64,000 bases of DNA, taken from NCBI RefSeq assembly GCF_003012735.1, contig NZ_PXYI01000004.1, positions 496,001 to 560,000 of the forward strand. The letters run 5' to 3'. Within the stretch, counting starts at the first letter, position 1; the number at the start of each line of letters is the position of its first letter. The notes under the pieces were generated by a model. It worked only from the letters and a program-made list of their open reading frames with translations. It made no database searches and was not told the origin of the DNA. Shown one piece after another: positions 46,263 through 55,709 of this stretch. The stretch comes from Allosphingosinicella deserti. Its GTDB lineage: Bacteria > Pseudomonadota > Alphaproteobacteria > Sphingomonadales > Sphingomonadaceae. A program made the translations under genes and the position numbers.

Positions 46263-48614
46263 ATGAGCGCACCGGCAAAACGCGATTCGCTTGACGACCA
46301 GTTGATCCAACGCGCCGAGGAATCGGCCGTGCGCTGGGACGATCGCCGCAAGATCCGTGAGGCGCGCGGCAAGGCGATGGAGGACGAGAATTATTTGGAG
46401 GCCGACAGTCCGGCGCGCCTCGCCTTGCGGGTAAATCACCTGATCCAGGACGTCCGCCGGGCCTCGCGACACCGCCGTCCGATCGCCAACGCCCGTCTGC
46501 GGGCCCTGGCGGAGCGCGACACGCCCATCCAGGCGGACGAACTCGACAACGAGCTGATCCATGAAGCCGTGATCGGTGCCCGCGATTTCCTTTCCGTCGA
46601 GTTTCTCGAACGCGGACTCGCCGCCGCGCGGAGCGTTGGTCGCATCATTATGAAGACGGGGAGCGGCTATGTCGCCCGCGGCACCGGCTTTCTGGTCGCG
46701 CCGGGGCTGCTGATCACCAACGAGCATGTGCTGACGTCCTCTACGCTCGCCGCCGCCTGCGTCGTCGAAATGGATTACGAGCAGAATTGGTTCGGTGCGG
46801 AGAAGAGATCGCAGATCTTCGTGCTGGAACCGCCGCGTTTCTTTCTGAACGACAAGGCGCTCGATTTCGCTCTCGTGGCAGTCGCGCCCAAGAGCGATCG
46901 CGGCATTCTCGTCGAAAGCTACGGCTGGCTGCCCCTGATCTCCGCGCAGGGCAAGATCGCGCTGACCGGCAAGGATTATATCAACATCATCCAGCATCCC
47001 CTCGGCCGCGAGAAGGAAGTGGTGCTGCGCGACAACAAGGTGCTCGACTTACGCACCGGCGACGAGAAAGGGGCCGAGGACCTGGGCGCGTTCCTGCACT
47101 ACCAGGCGGACACCGAGAAGGGATCGTCGGGATCACCGGTGCTCAACGATCAATGGGAGGTGATCGCGCTCCACCACTCCGGGGTTCCGGCCGAGGACGA
47201 GAAGGGCAACTGGCTCGACAAGGACGGACATGTGTTCGACCGCGGCACGCAAAGCCTCGACGATCTCCAGTGGATCGCGAACGAAGGCATCCGAGTCTCC
47301 AGCCTGGTCAATTTCATCGAGCGGGCGCCGGTGCAGCCGCATGAGCGCGATCTTCTCGACCGCTTCCTCTCTGCCAGCCCGCCGGCCGTGCTCGGCGGGG
47401 TCAGTGAAGCGCAGGAGACGGAGATGGTCCATGCCCGATCAGGTCCGGCGCCCGCCGTCGCTGCGGCAGCCCCGTCCGCCGTCGCGACAGCGCCGTCGGC
47501 CGTTACGGCCGCTCCTGCACCGTCACCTGCTACCGGATCGTTCGAGGGTGAGTCCGCGTCGTCGACTCCGCCGCCGGCGGAGATCGGCCTGGGCAGCCGA
47601 GACGTCATCGTCGATCTGCCGCTCCGGATCACGGTAAGTCTGGCGCCGGGAGCATCGGGCGCCATCGTCGCCTCAACTGTCGCCGGAACACGCACGGCCG
47701 TGGCCGAGGAACTCACGGAGGCGCTGCCGCCCGACCTCGCCGATCGGCGCGGCTTCGATCGGCATTTCCTGGGGATCAAGGTGCCGATGCCGACGATCAA
47801 GCGCGTGCCGCGGTTCGGCGGCCTGCTGACGGTGCCGCGACCGGCACGTCCACAGGACCAGCACGAGCTGCGCTATCACCATTTCAGCGTGCTGATGTGC
47901 GCGGCGCGGCGGCTTGCCTACGTCTCCGCAGGCAATATCGATTTCGATGCCCCGGCAACCGTCGGAAGGACCGAGGGGGACGCCGGCTGGAAGTTCGATC
48001 CCCGTCTCGACGCGGCGCAGCAGCTCGGCGGGACATTCTACGCCAACAATGATTACGACAAGGGCCATCTGACCCGCCGCGAAGATGTCGCCTGGGGCCG
48101 CGACAAGGCCCAGGCGATGGCGGCGAACCAGGACAGCTTCACCTATACCAACTCGGCGCCCCAGCATTTCCAGTTCAATCAGTCGATGGCCGGCAAAGGG
48201 CTGCGGCTGTGGGGCGAGCTCGAGAACTTCATCACCGAACAGGGGGAGCAGCAGCGCAGCCGCCTTTGCGTGCTGAACGGCCCGGTGTTCGGCGAGGCCG
48301 ACAAGAGATTGCAGGACGCGCTGGTGCCATTGTCGTTCTTCAAGGTCGTCATTTGGCGCGACGGCGATGCCGCACCCGCCGCAGCGGGCTTTCTCCTCGA
48401 CCAGAAGAGTCTGATCGCCAATCTGGCCGAAGCGATCGACGCCGGCGCGTTCCGCCTACGCCAGCGCCGCATCTCGGACATCGAGGCCCTGCTCGACATC
48501 GACTTCGGCGAAGATGTCCGCGGGTGGGACAGCCTCCTGAGGCTCTCCGCCCAAGAGGCGGTGGAGGATAAGGACGGCATCGAAATCGAGGCGCTGGAGG
48601 ATCTGAGGATCTGA
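46263..48614 (+). CDS. Trypsin-like protease fused to DNA/RNA non-specific endonuclease
   Basis: 783-residue two-enzyme fusion with no signal peptide, so probably cytosolic. Residues 1-120 are helical and unrecognised. A trypsin-like domain covers about 125-355: GTGFLVAP, then H155 (TNEHVL), D201 (ALDFALVAV) and S289 (GSSGSP) form a complete triad. An Ala/Pro linker (about 390-440) follows. From about 495 to 730 there is a ββα-metal nuclease of the NucA/Serratia type, with the DRGH-like DKGH at 599-602 (catalytic H602) and YTNSAPQHFQFNQ (metal ligand N639). The ending is acidic. The gene stands alone between a lipoprotein gene and a MerR gene. Inference: a protease-controlled nuclease, possibly a defence effector. 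Confidence 0.88.
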   Translation: MSAPAKRDSLDDQLIQRAEESAVRWDDRRKIREARGKAMEDENYLEADSPARLALRVNHLIQDVRRASRHRRPIANARLRALAERDTPIQADELDNELIHEAVIGARDFLSVEFLERGLAAARSVGRIIMKTGSGYVARGTGFLVAPGLLITNEHVLTSSTLAAACVVEMDYEQNWFGAEKRSQIFVLEPPRFFLNDKALDFALVAVAPKSDRGILVESYGWLPLISAQGKIALTGKDYINIIQHPLGREKEVVLRDNKVLDLRTGDEKGAEDLGAFLHYQADTEKGSSGSPVLNDQWEVIALHHSGVPAEDEKGNWLDKDGHVFDRGTQSLDDLQWIANEGIRVSSLVNFIERAPVQPHERDLLDRFLSASPPAVLGGVSEAQETEMVHARSGPAPAVAAAAPSAVATAPSAVTAAPAPSPATGSFEGESASSTPPPAEIGLGSRDVIVDLPLRITVSLAPGASGAIVASTVAGTRTAVAEELTEALPPDLADRRGFDRHFLGIKVPMPTIKRVPRFGGLLTVPRPARPQDQHELRYHHFSVLMCAARRLAYVSAGNIDFDAPATVGRTEGDAGWKFDPRLDAAQQLGGTFYANNDYDKGHLTRREDVAWGRDKAQAMAANQDSFTYTNSAPQHFQFNQSMAGKGLRLWGELENFITEQGEQQRSRLCVLNGPVFGEADKRLQDALVPLSFFKVVIWRDGDAAPAAAGFLLDQKSLIANLAEAIDAGAFRLRQRRISDIEALLDIDFGEDVRGWDSLLRLSAQEAVEDKDGIEIEALEDLRI

Positions 48615-48650
48615 GGCGAGTTCAGCCTGTCGGTGCTCCGGGCGCCTCGC

Positions 48651-48666
48651 TTGACGTTGACGTAAT
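48651..48666 (+). promoter_or_regulatory. Candidate MerR/LiuR-type operator
   Basis: TTGACGTTGACGTAAT is an imperfect palindrome with two ACGT cores two bases apart. It resembles the LiuR-type operator (TTTACGT-N2-ACGTAAA, from memory). It ends 20 bases before the MerR-family start codon, and a second palindrome, ATCGTAAAGTACGAT (48665-48679), follows. Confidence 0.5.
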
Positions 48667-48686
48667 CGTAAAGTACGATTTCTGCC

Positions 48687-49103
48687 ATGCCCGACACTGC
48701 GCTTCATTCCGACTTCGAGGCTCCGAGCGAGAAGACCTACACGATCACCGATCTGTGCGAGGAATTCGACGTTACGCCGCGGGCGCTTCGTTTCTACGAG
48801 GACGAGGGGCTGATCGCCCCGCGCCGTCACGGGCTCTCGCGCATCTATGGCTGGCGTGACCGGGCGCGGCTCGCTTGGATCCTGCGCGGCAAGCGGGTCG
48901 GTTTCAGCCTGGCGGAAATCCGCGAGATGATCGATCTTTACGATCTTGGCGATGGCCGCGCCTCGCAACGCCGAGTCACTCTAGAAAAGTGCCGCGGCCG
49001 TGTCGACGCGCTGAAGAAGCAGCGGCTCGACATCGATTCGACGATCGCCGAGCTCGAGCGCTTCATCGACATGGTCGAGGCCGCCGACGGCCCGAACCAC
49101 TAA
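48687..49103 (+). CDS. MerR-family transcriptional regulator (LiuR-like)
   Basis: 138 residues. The N-terminal winged helix starts [20 protein letters not shown] (residues 17-36) and continues [12 protein letters not shown] dimerising coiled coil covers about 85-130. There is no cysteine cluster for metals, so it is not a mercury or copper sensor. In related bacteria, MerR proteins of this length next to acyl-CoA dehydrogenases regulate branched-chain amino acid or fatty acid breakdown (LiuR). Here an acyl-CoA dehydrogenase gene follows 58 bases downstream, and an ACGT-palindrome lies just upstream. Confidence 0.85.
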   Translation: MPDTALHSDFEAPSEKTYTITDLCEEFDVTPRALRFYEDEGLIAPRRHGLSRIYGWRDRARLAWILRGKRVGFSLAEIREMIDLYDLGDGRASQRRVTLEKCRGRVDALKKQRLDIDSTIAELERFIDMVEAADGPNH

Positions 49104-49161
49104 GCGGGGGAGCCGGCCTCGCCGGCGCCCGCGAGAACCGACGATCCCCGGAGAGGATATC

Positions 49162-50961
49162 ATGCCGACTTACACCGCCCCCGTCCGCGAGACGCGCTAC
49201 ATTTTCGACCACGTGCTCGGCCTGGACCGCTATTCGAACCTGCCGAGCTTCGAAAATGCGACGCCCGACATGGTCGAGGCGATCCTGAGCGAAGGCGGCC
49301 GCTTCGCCGCGGAAGTGCTCGCACCGCTCAACCGCAGCGGCGACGAGGAAGGATGCACCCGTCACGAGGACGGATCGGTGACCACCCCCAAGGGCTTCAA
49401 GCAAGCCTACGACCAGTTCGTCGAGGGAGGGTGGACGACTCTGTCGGCGCCGGAGGAATTCGGCGGCCAGGGCCTGCCGCAGGTACTTGCGACCGCAATC
49501 AGCGAGTATCTGCTTTCGGCCAACCAGGCGTTCGAAATGTATCACGGCCTGACCCAGGGCGCGATCGCCTCGATCCTGGTCAAGGGATCCGACGAACAGA
49601 AAGCGACCTATCTTCCGAACATGATCGCCGGACGTTGGACCGGAACGATGAACCTCACCGAGCCGCATTGCGGCACCGATCTCGGCCTGCTGCGCACCAA
49701 GGCGGAGCCGCAGGCGGACGGCAGCTACAAAGTCACCGGCACCAAGATCTTCATCTCCTCAGGCGAGCACGATCTGGCCGACAACATCATCCACCTCGTC
49801 CTCGCCAAGATTGCTGGTGCTCCCGACACTGTGAAGGGCATTTCCCTGTTCATCGTGCCCAAGTTCCTGGTCAATCCGGATGGGTCGCTCGGGGCGCGCA
49901 ATGGCGTCGTCTGCGGCTCGATCGAGGAGAAAATGGGCATCCACGGCAACTCGACCTGCGTGATGAACTACGATGAGGCGACCGGCTATCTGGTCGGCGA
50001 GCCGGAAAAGGGCCTCGCGGCGATGTTCATCATGATGAACGCAGCGCGTCTCGGTGTCGGTATCCAGGGACTCGCCCAGGGCGAGGTCGCCTACCAGAAT
50101 GCCGTCGCCTACGCCAAGGATCGTCGCCAGGGGCGCGCCCTGGTGCCTGATCTGCGCGATCCGCACGCCAAGGCCGATCCGATCATTGTCCATCCCGACG
50201 TGCGCCGCATGCTGATGGAAGCCAAGGCGTTCAACGAGGGCGGCCGTGCACTCGTCCTGTGGGGCGCGCTTCAGGTCGACATCAGCCGCAAGGCGCAGAC
50301 CGAGGAGGAGCGCGAGGCGGCGTCGGATCTGCTCGGCCTGCTCACCCCGGTGATCAAGGGCTATCTCACCGACAAGGGGTTCGAAACCGCGGTCAACGCG
50401 CAGCAGATCTTCGGCGGACATGGCTATATCCGTGAATGGGGGATGGAACAGTTCGTCCGCGACGCCCGCATCGCCCAGATCTATGAAGGCACCAACGGCA
50501 TCCAGGCGCTCGACCTGGTCGGCCGCAAGCTCGGCGCCAATGGCGGCCGCGCGATCCAGGCCTTCCTCAATCTGCTCGGCCAGGAGATCGGCAGCGCGAG
50601 GAGCGGGGATGGCGATGCCGCGGCGCTCGCCACCGCGCTCGAAAAGGCAGTCGGCGACCTTCAGACCGCAACCATGTGGCTGATGCAGAATGGCATTTCG
50701 AATCCGCTCAACGCCGGCGCGGCGGCCTATCCATACATGACGCTGACTGGCCACGTCTGCCTTGGCCTGATGTGGCTGCGCATGGCCCGCGCCAGCGCCG
50801 CCGCGATCGCCGCGGGTAGCGAGGATGGGGACTTCCACCGCGCCAAGCTGATCACCGCGCGGTTCTTCGCCGAGCGTGTGCTGCCCGAAACAGGCTCGCT
50901 CCGCCGCAAGCTCGAAGCCGGCGCCGGCACTTTGATGGAATTGCCGATCGAAGCGTTCTGA
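49162..50961 (+). CDS. Acyl-CoA dehydrogenase (long, C-terminally extended type)
   Basis: FAD enzyme that introduces a 2,3-double bond in acyl-CoA. 599 residues, the long form with an extra C-terminal helical domain (DmdC/FadE-like). Blocks: [19 protein letters not shown] near residue 156 (FAD and substrate), [11 protein letters not shown] near 255, [13 protein letters not shown] near 415, and [11 protein letters not shown] near 440 with the likely catalytic glutamate. Substrate unknown. Start [15 protein letters not shown] is typical. Probably controlled by the adjacent MerR protein. Confidence 0.92.
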   Translation: MPTYTAPVRETRYIFDHVLGLDRYSNLPSFENATPDMVEAILSEGGRFAAEVLAPLNRSGDEEGCTRHEDGSVTTPKGFKQAYDQFVEGGWTTLSAPEEFGGQGLPQVLATAISEYLLSANQAFEMYHGLTQGAIASILVKGSDEQKATYLPNMIAGRWTGTMNLTEPHCGTDLGLLRTKAEPQADGSYKVTGTKIFISSGEHDLADNIIHLVLAKIAGAPDTVKGISLFIVPKFLVNPDGSLGARNGVVCGSIEEKMGIHGNSTCVMNYDEATGYLVGEPEKGLAAMFIMMNAARLGVGIQGLAQGEVAYQNAVAYAKDRRQGRALVPDLRDPHAKADPIIVHPDVRRMLMEAKAFNEGGRALVLWGALQVDISRKAQTEEEREAASDLLGLLTPVIKGYLTDKGFETAVNAQQIFGGHGYIREWGMEQFVRDARIAQIYEGTNGIQALDLVGRKLGANGGRAIQAFLNLLGQEIGSARSGDGDAAALATALEKAVGDLQTATMWLMQNGISNPLNAGAAAYPYMTLTGHVCLGLMWLRMARASAAAIAAGSEDGDFHRAKLITARFFAERVLPETGSLRRKLEAGAGTLMELPIEAF

Positions 50962-50970
50962 ACCGAACGA

Positions 50971-51414
50971 TTAAAGGACGCTGCGCACCCAGGCTGCAAG
51001 CTGCTGCAGCGGCATCGCGCCTGCGGTGCGTGCGACTTCGCGGCCCTTGCTGAACAGGATCAGGCTCGGGATCGATCGCACGGCAAATCGGGTGGAGAGG
51101 CCTGGCTCGGCTTCGGTGTCGACCTTGCCCAGGCGGAGCTGCGGCTCGAAGTCGCGTGCCGCCGTTTCGAAGATCGGTGCGAACTGGCGGCAGGGGCCGC
51201 ACCAGGATGCCCAGAAATCCACCAGAAGCGGGAGATCGCTGGTGCGCGCGTGACGATCGAAGTTCGATCCGGTGAGGGTCAGCGGCTTCCCTGCGAACAG
51301 CGCTGACCGGCACTTGCCGCACGTGCCTGCTCCAAGTCTGGCTGCAGGCACGCGGTTGGGCGCGGCACAGGCGGGGCAGGCGACGATCAGCGGATCTGGC
51401 AAAGTGGCGGCCAT
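50971..51414 (-). CDS. trxC: Thioredoxin 2
   Basis: Cytosolic disulfide reductase with an extra N-terminal zinc finger. 147 residues: zinc-binding CPAC (13-16) and CGKC (32-35), then a thioredoxin fold with the active site WASWCGPC (near residues 68-75) and the cis-proline in RSIPSLILF. The zinc finger marks TrxC rather than TrxA. It converges on the acyl-CoA dehydrogenase stop, ten bases away. Confidence 0.93.
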   Translation of the reverse strand: MAATLPDPLIVACPACAAPNRVPAARLGAGTCGKCRSALFAGKPLTLTGSNFDRHARTSDLPLLVDFWASWCGPCRQFAPIFETAARDFEPQLRLGKVDTEAEPGLSTRFAVRSIPSLILFSKGREVARTAGAMPLQQLAAWVRSVL

Positions 51415-51474
51415 GGGATCTGCAGCCGCTACGCTTCTGTCGTCTCCTGCTCAACCGTCATGTTTCGCCTTCGA

Positions 51475-52254
51475 TCAGGCGACTGCATGCCCAGCCGAAG
51501 CGCTCGGGATCGCGAAGGCAGGCAAGCCTTCGAACAAGGGACGGGCAATGAGGTAGCCCTGGATGTAGCGAATGCCGATCGCCCGCAACGCCTCGAGTTC
51601 CGCCTCGGTCTCGATCCCTTCCGCCACGAGCGTGATGCCGAGCTGACCGCACATCCGCGCGATGCCTTCGACGATGACACGGCGCGGGAGGCTGGTTTCG
51701 ATGCCGCGGACCAACTCCATGTCGAGCTTGATGATGTTCGGCTGAAAGCGGGCGAGCAGGTTGAGACCGGCGTGGCCCGCGCCGAAATCATCGAGAGCGG
51801 TTCCAAAGCCCATCGCCTGGTAGGTCTTGACGATGTTGGCGACATGATCGGGATCCGCCATTTCCTCGTTTTCGGTGAATTCGAAGATCAGCCTGTCGGT
51901 CGGGAAGTTCGTCGCCGCCGCGGTTTTCAGCGTCAGCTGGATGCAGGCCTTTGGCGAATAGACGGCATTGGGAAGAAAGTTGATCGACAGCCGCGCGCCC
52001 GAGTCGAGGATACCTGCGCGTGCGGCCACTTCTATCGCCTTGACCCGGCATCGCTGATCGAACGCGTAGCGATTTTCCGGCGTCACCCGCCGCAGGATTT
52101 CGCCTGCGCCTTCACCGCTGAGCCCGCGTACGAGCGCTTCGTAGGCGAAAGGCAGGCCGGTCTCGATATCGACGATCGGCTGCAACGCCATCGAGAAATC
52201 GAAATCGAGGGCTGCGCCGTCCCGGCAGCCGGCGCATGGGGTGGCAAGAGACAA
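51475..52254 (-). CDS. EAL-domain cyclic-di-GMP phosphodiesterase
   Basis: Stand-alone EAL protein, 259 residues. Expected catalytic and metal sites are all present: EALVRG (about residue 39), INFLPNAV, FEFTENE, DDFGAGHAGLNLL, IKLDMELV, VAEGIETEAEL and QGYLIARP. It should therefore hydrolyse c-di-GMP. The N-terminus has a CAGC pair, which could sense redox or bind metal, as in blue-light- or oxygen-linked EAL proteins; this part is inference. It lies 60 bases upstream of trxC on the same strand. Confidence 0.92.
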   Translation of the reverse strand: MSLATPCAGCRDGAALDFDFSMALQPIVDIETGLPFAYEALVRGLSGEGAGEILRRVTPENRYAFDQRCRVKAIEVAARAGILDSGARLSINFLPNAVYSPKACIQLTLKTAAATNFPTDRLIFEFTENEEMADPDHVANIVKTYQAMGFGTALDDFGAGHAGLNLLARFQPNIIKLDMELVRGIETSLPRRVIVEGIARMCGQLGITLVAEGIETEAELEALRAIGIRYIQGYLIARPLFEGLPAFAIPSASAGHAVA

Positions 52255-52338
52255 GGCGCGAAATCCTCAAGCGAGTTAGGCGTCCGTCTTCACATGAACG
52301 TTGTTAACATTGCGTTTGTAAGCTCGACCAGATCTCGA

Positions 52339-53931
52339 TCATGCAGCTCGCTTCAGCTTGCGGCGGTCTGCCAGGATCGCATGGGCAGCATTGTGGCCTG
52401 GAGCGCCCGTCACGCCGCCGCCGGGATGCGCGCCGGAGCCGCAGAGATAAAGGCCAGCGAGCGGCATGCGGTAATCGGCGTGGCCGAGCATCGGGCGCGC
52501 CGAGAACAGCTGGTCGAGACCCATCTTGCCGTGGAAGATGTCGCCGCCGACGAGATTGAACCGCTGCTCGAGATGCCAGGGCGACAGTGCAAGGCGGCCC
52601 ACGACGGACGCCTTGAAGCCCGGTGCGTAACGGTCGACATGGGTGATGATATGGTCGGCGGCCTCGTCGACCCGGCTCTCCCACCCGCCTTCGACTTGAT
52701 AGGGAAAATGCTGGCAGAACAGGCTCGCAACATGGGCACCCTCGGGTGCCAGGCTGTCGTCGAGGGTCGATGGGATCAGCATTTCGACGATCGGCTCGCG
52801 GGCCCAGCCCTCGCTGCGTGCGCTGGTATAGGCACGGTCCATATAGGTGAGCGACGGCGCGATGATGATCCCGGCGGTGAGGTGATCGCCGGCTTCTGGA
52901 CGGCTGGTGAAGCGCGGCAGCTCCGACAGGGCGACGTTCATCCGGAAGGTGGCCGATTCGGCGCCCCAACCCGCCATACGCCGGCTGATCTCCGGCGCCA
53001 CTGCCCCATCGGGAAGCAGGCTGCCGAACAGGAGCTTCGGGTTGACGTTGGCAACCACGGCGCGGGCCCGCCAGGCCTTGCCGCCCGCGACGACCCCGGC
53101 GGCGCGGCCGCGTTCGACGATGATCTCGTCGACCGCCGTATCGAGGACGATCTCGACGCCTTTTTCGCGGCACGCCTTAGCCATCGCCTGGGTGATCGCG
53201 CCCATCCCGCCGATCGCGTGACCCCAGGCGCCCGCGACTCCCGCCGCCTCGCCGAAGAGATGGTGGAGGAGCACATAGGCGGAGCCTGGCGCGTAGGGAC
53301 TCGCATAATTGCCGACGACCGCGTCGAAGCCGAACAGCGCCTTGACGATGTCGGTGCTGAAATAGCGTTCGAGGATCTCGGCGGCGGACTTGGTGAAGAA
53401 ATCGAGCAGGGTGCGCTGCTCCTCCATGTTCATGTGCCGGACGCCATTGCCGAGCTTCAGCAGCGACAAGATGTCGGCGAGGCCGCCGCCGGCATTGGGC
53501 GGTGCTCTCAGAAGCCACGCACGCAGCAGGGCAACGACCGATTCGAGCGACGCGACATAGGCGTCATAGCCTGAGGCATCGGCCGGCGAGTGCCGCGCGA
53601 TCTCGGCGCGGGTGAGGCCGTCTCGTCCGGATAGCAGGTAATCCGAGCCGAGGGTCGGCAGGAAATTGTCCATCCTGCGCAGCACGACCTGAAGGCCGTG
53701 CCGATATAGTCCCATGTCCTCGATGACCTTGGGGTTGAGCAGGCTGACCGTGTAGCTTGCGGTGGAATTGCGGAAGCCGGGCGCGAACTCCTCGGTAACG
53801 GCCGCACCCCCGACGACCCGACGCCGCTCCAACATCGTAACCTTCATCCCGGCGGCGGCAAGATAATATGCACAGGCGAGGCCATTGTGGCCCGCGCCGA
53901 TGATGAGGATGTCCGATGTAGCGTTGGTCAT
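52339..53931 (-). CDS. Phytoene-desaturase-like FAD oxidoreductase
   Basis: 530 residues from the ATG at 53931 (MTNATSDILIIGAGHNGLA). The dinucleotide motif GAGHNGLACAYYLAAAG is at 12-28, followed by ERRRVVGGAAVTEE. The C-terminus has CGSGAHPGGGVTGAPGHNAA, the FAD-binding end typical of the amine-oxidase/carotenoid desaturase-like (PYROXD2-type) family. Substrate unknown; the GGG and HNAA contexts are closer to the PYROXD2 group than to CrtI. The longer upstream frame (to 54030) is unlikely. It is divergent from ahcY. Confidence 0.88.
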   Translation of the reverse strand: MTNATSDILIIGAGHNGLACAYYLAAAGMKVTMLERRRVVGGAAVTEEFAPGFRNSTASYTVSLLNPKVIEDMGLYRHGLQVVLRRMDNFLPTLGSDYLLSGRDGLTRAEIARHSPADASGYDAYVASLESVVALLRAWLLRAPPNAGGGLADILSLLKLGNGVRHMNMEEQRTLLDFFTKSAAEILERYFSTDIVKALFGFDAVVGNYASPYAPGSAYVLLHHLFGEAAGVAGAWGHAIGGMGAITQAMAKACREKGVEIVLDTAVDEIIVERGRAAGVVAGGKAWRARAVVANVNPKLLFGSLLPDGAVAPEISRRMAGWGAESATFRMNVALSELPRFTSRPEAGDHLTAGIIIAPSLTYMDRAYTSARSEGWAREPIVEMLIPSTLDDSLAPEGAHVASLFCQHFPYQVEGGWESRVDEAADHIITHVDRYAPGFKASVVGRLALSPWHLEQRFNLVGGDIFHGKMGLDQLFSARPMLGHADYRMPLAGLYLCGSGAHPGGGVTGAPGHNAAHAILADRRKLKRAA

Positions 53932-54030
53932 GACGGTCCTATAACGGCCACGCGGCGGATCGGCGAGGCGATCTTGCCCGGAGGTCTTCAGTCGCTCGGG
54001 TTGCGCTTGTCGAGGCCGCCGCGAGTTCAC

Positions 54031-54050
54031 ATATAAAGATATCTTTATAT
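54031..54050. promoter_or_regulatory. Perfect 20-bp AT-rich palindrome upstream of ahcY (SahR-like operator)
   Basis: ATATAAAGATATCTTTATAT is fully palindromic and stands out in a GC-rich genome. From memory it matches the operator of the ArsR-family regulator SahR, which controls the S-adenosylhomocysteine cycle in proteobacteria. It lies 84 bases before the ahcY start and 100 bases before the divergent oxidoreductase start. Confidence 0.7.
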
Positions 54051-54079
54051 TTGCATCTTCGCCCGCATCCGGGTAGAGC

Positions 54080-54116
54080 GCCGGCCATTCGCCGCCCGGC
54101 TTTTGGCGGCATTTTC
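54080..54116 (+). promoter_or_regulatory. Possible attenuator in the ahcY leader
   Basis: GCCGCC (54091-54096) pairs with GGCGGC (54105-54110), followed by ATTTTC. Alternatively GCCGG (54080-54084) pairs with CCGGC (54096-54100), followed by TTTT. The two stems share base 54096 and exclude each other. No known SAM or SAH riboswitch core was recognised. Confidence 0.3.
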
Positions 54117-54133
54117 ATATCAGGAGACCGTCC

Positions 54134-55546
<1,413 letters not shown>

Positions 55547-55570
55547 GCGGCGCTCGCCAAAGGCGCAAAG

Positions 55571-55614
55571 GAGGGCGTCCCCACCCGCGGTGGGGGCGCC
55601 CTTCGCCTTTTTGC
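55571..55614 (+). terminator. Rho-independent terminator of ahcY
   Basis: A stem AGGGCGTCCCCACC / GGTGGGGGCGCCCT with a CGC loop is followed by TCGCCTTTTTGC. It lies about 25 bases after the ahcY stop. Confidence 0.9.
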
Positions 55615-55709
55615 GTGGATCGTGGGGGCAGGGACGGGTCCATTGATGCCGCATGCGGGTTCCCCATATATGATGGTAAGGATGGCCGTCCGGCCTCAGT
55701 GGAGTTCCA

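Noticed and set aside
54051-54133. Known SAM or SAH riboswitch before ahcY
   Set aside because: I could not match the leader to a remembered SAM-II, SAH or SAM/SAH core; only simple stems are reported.
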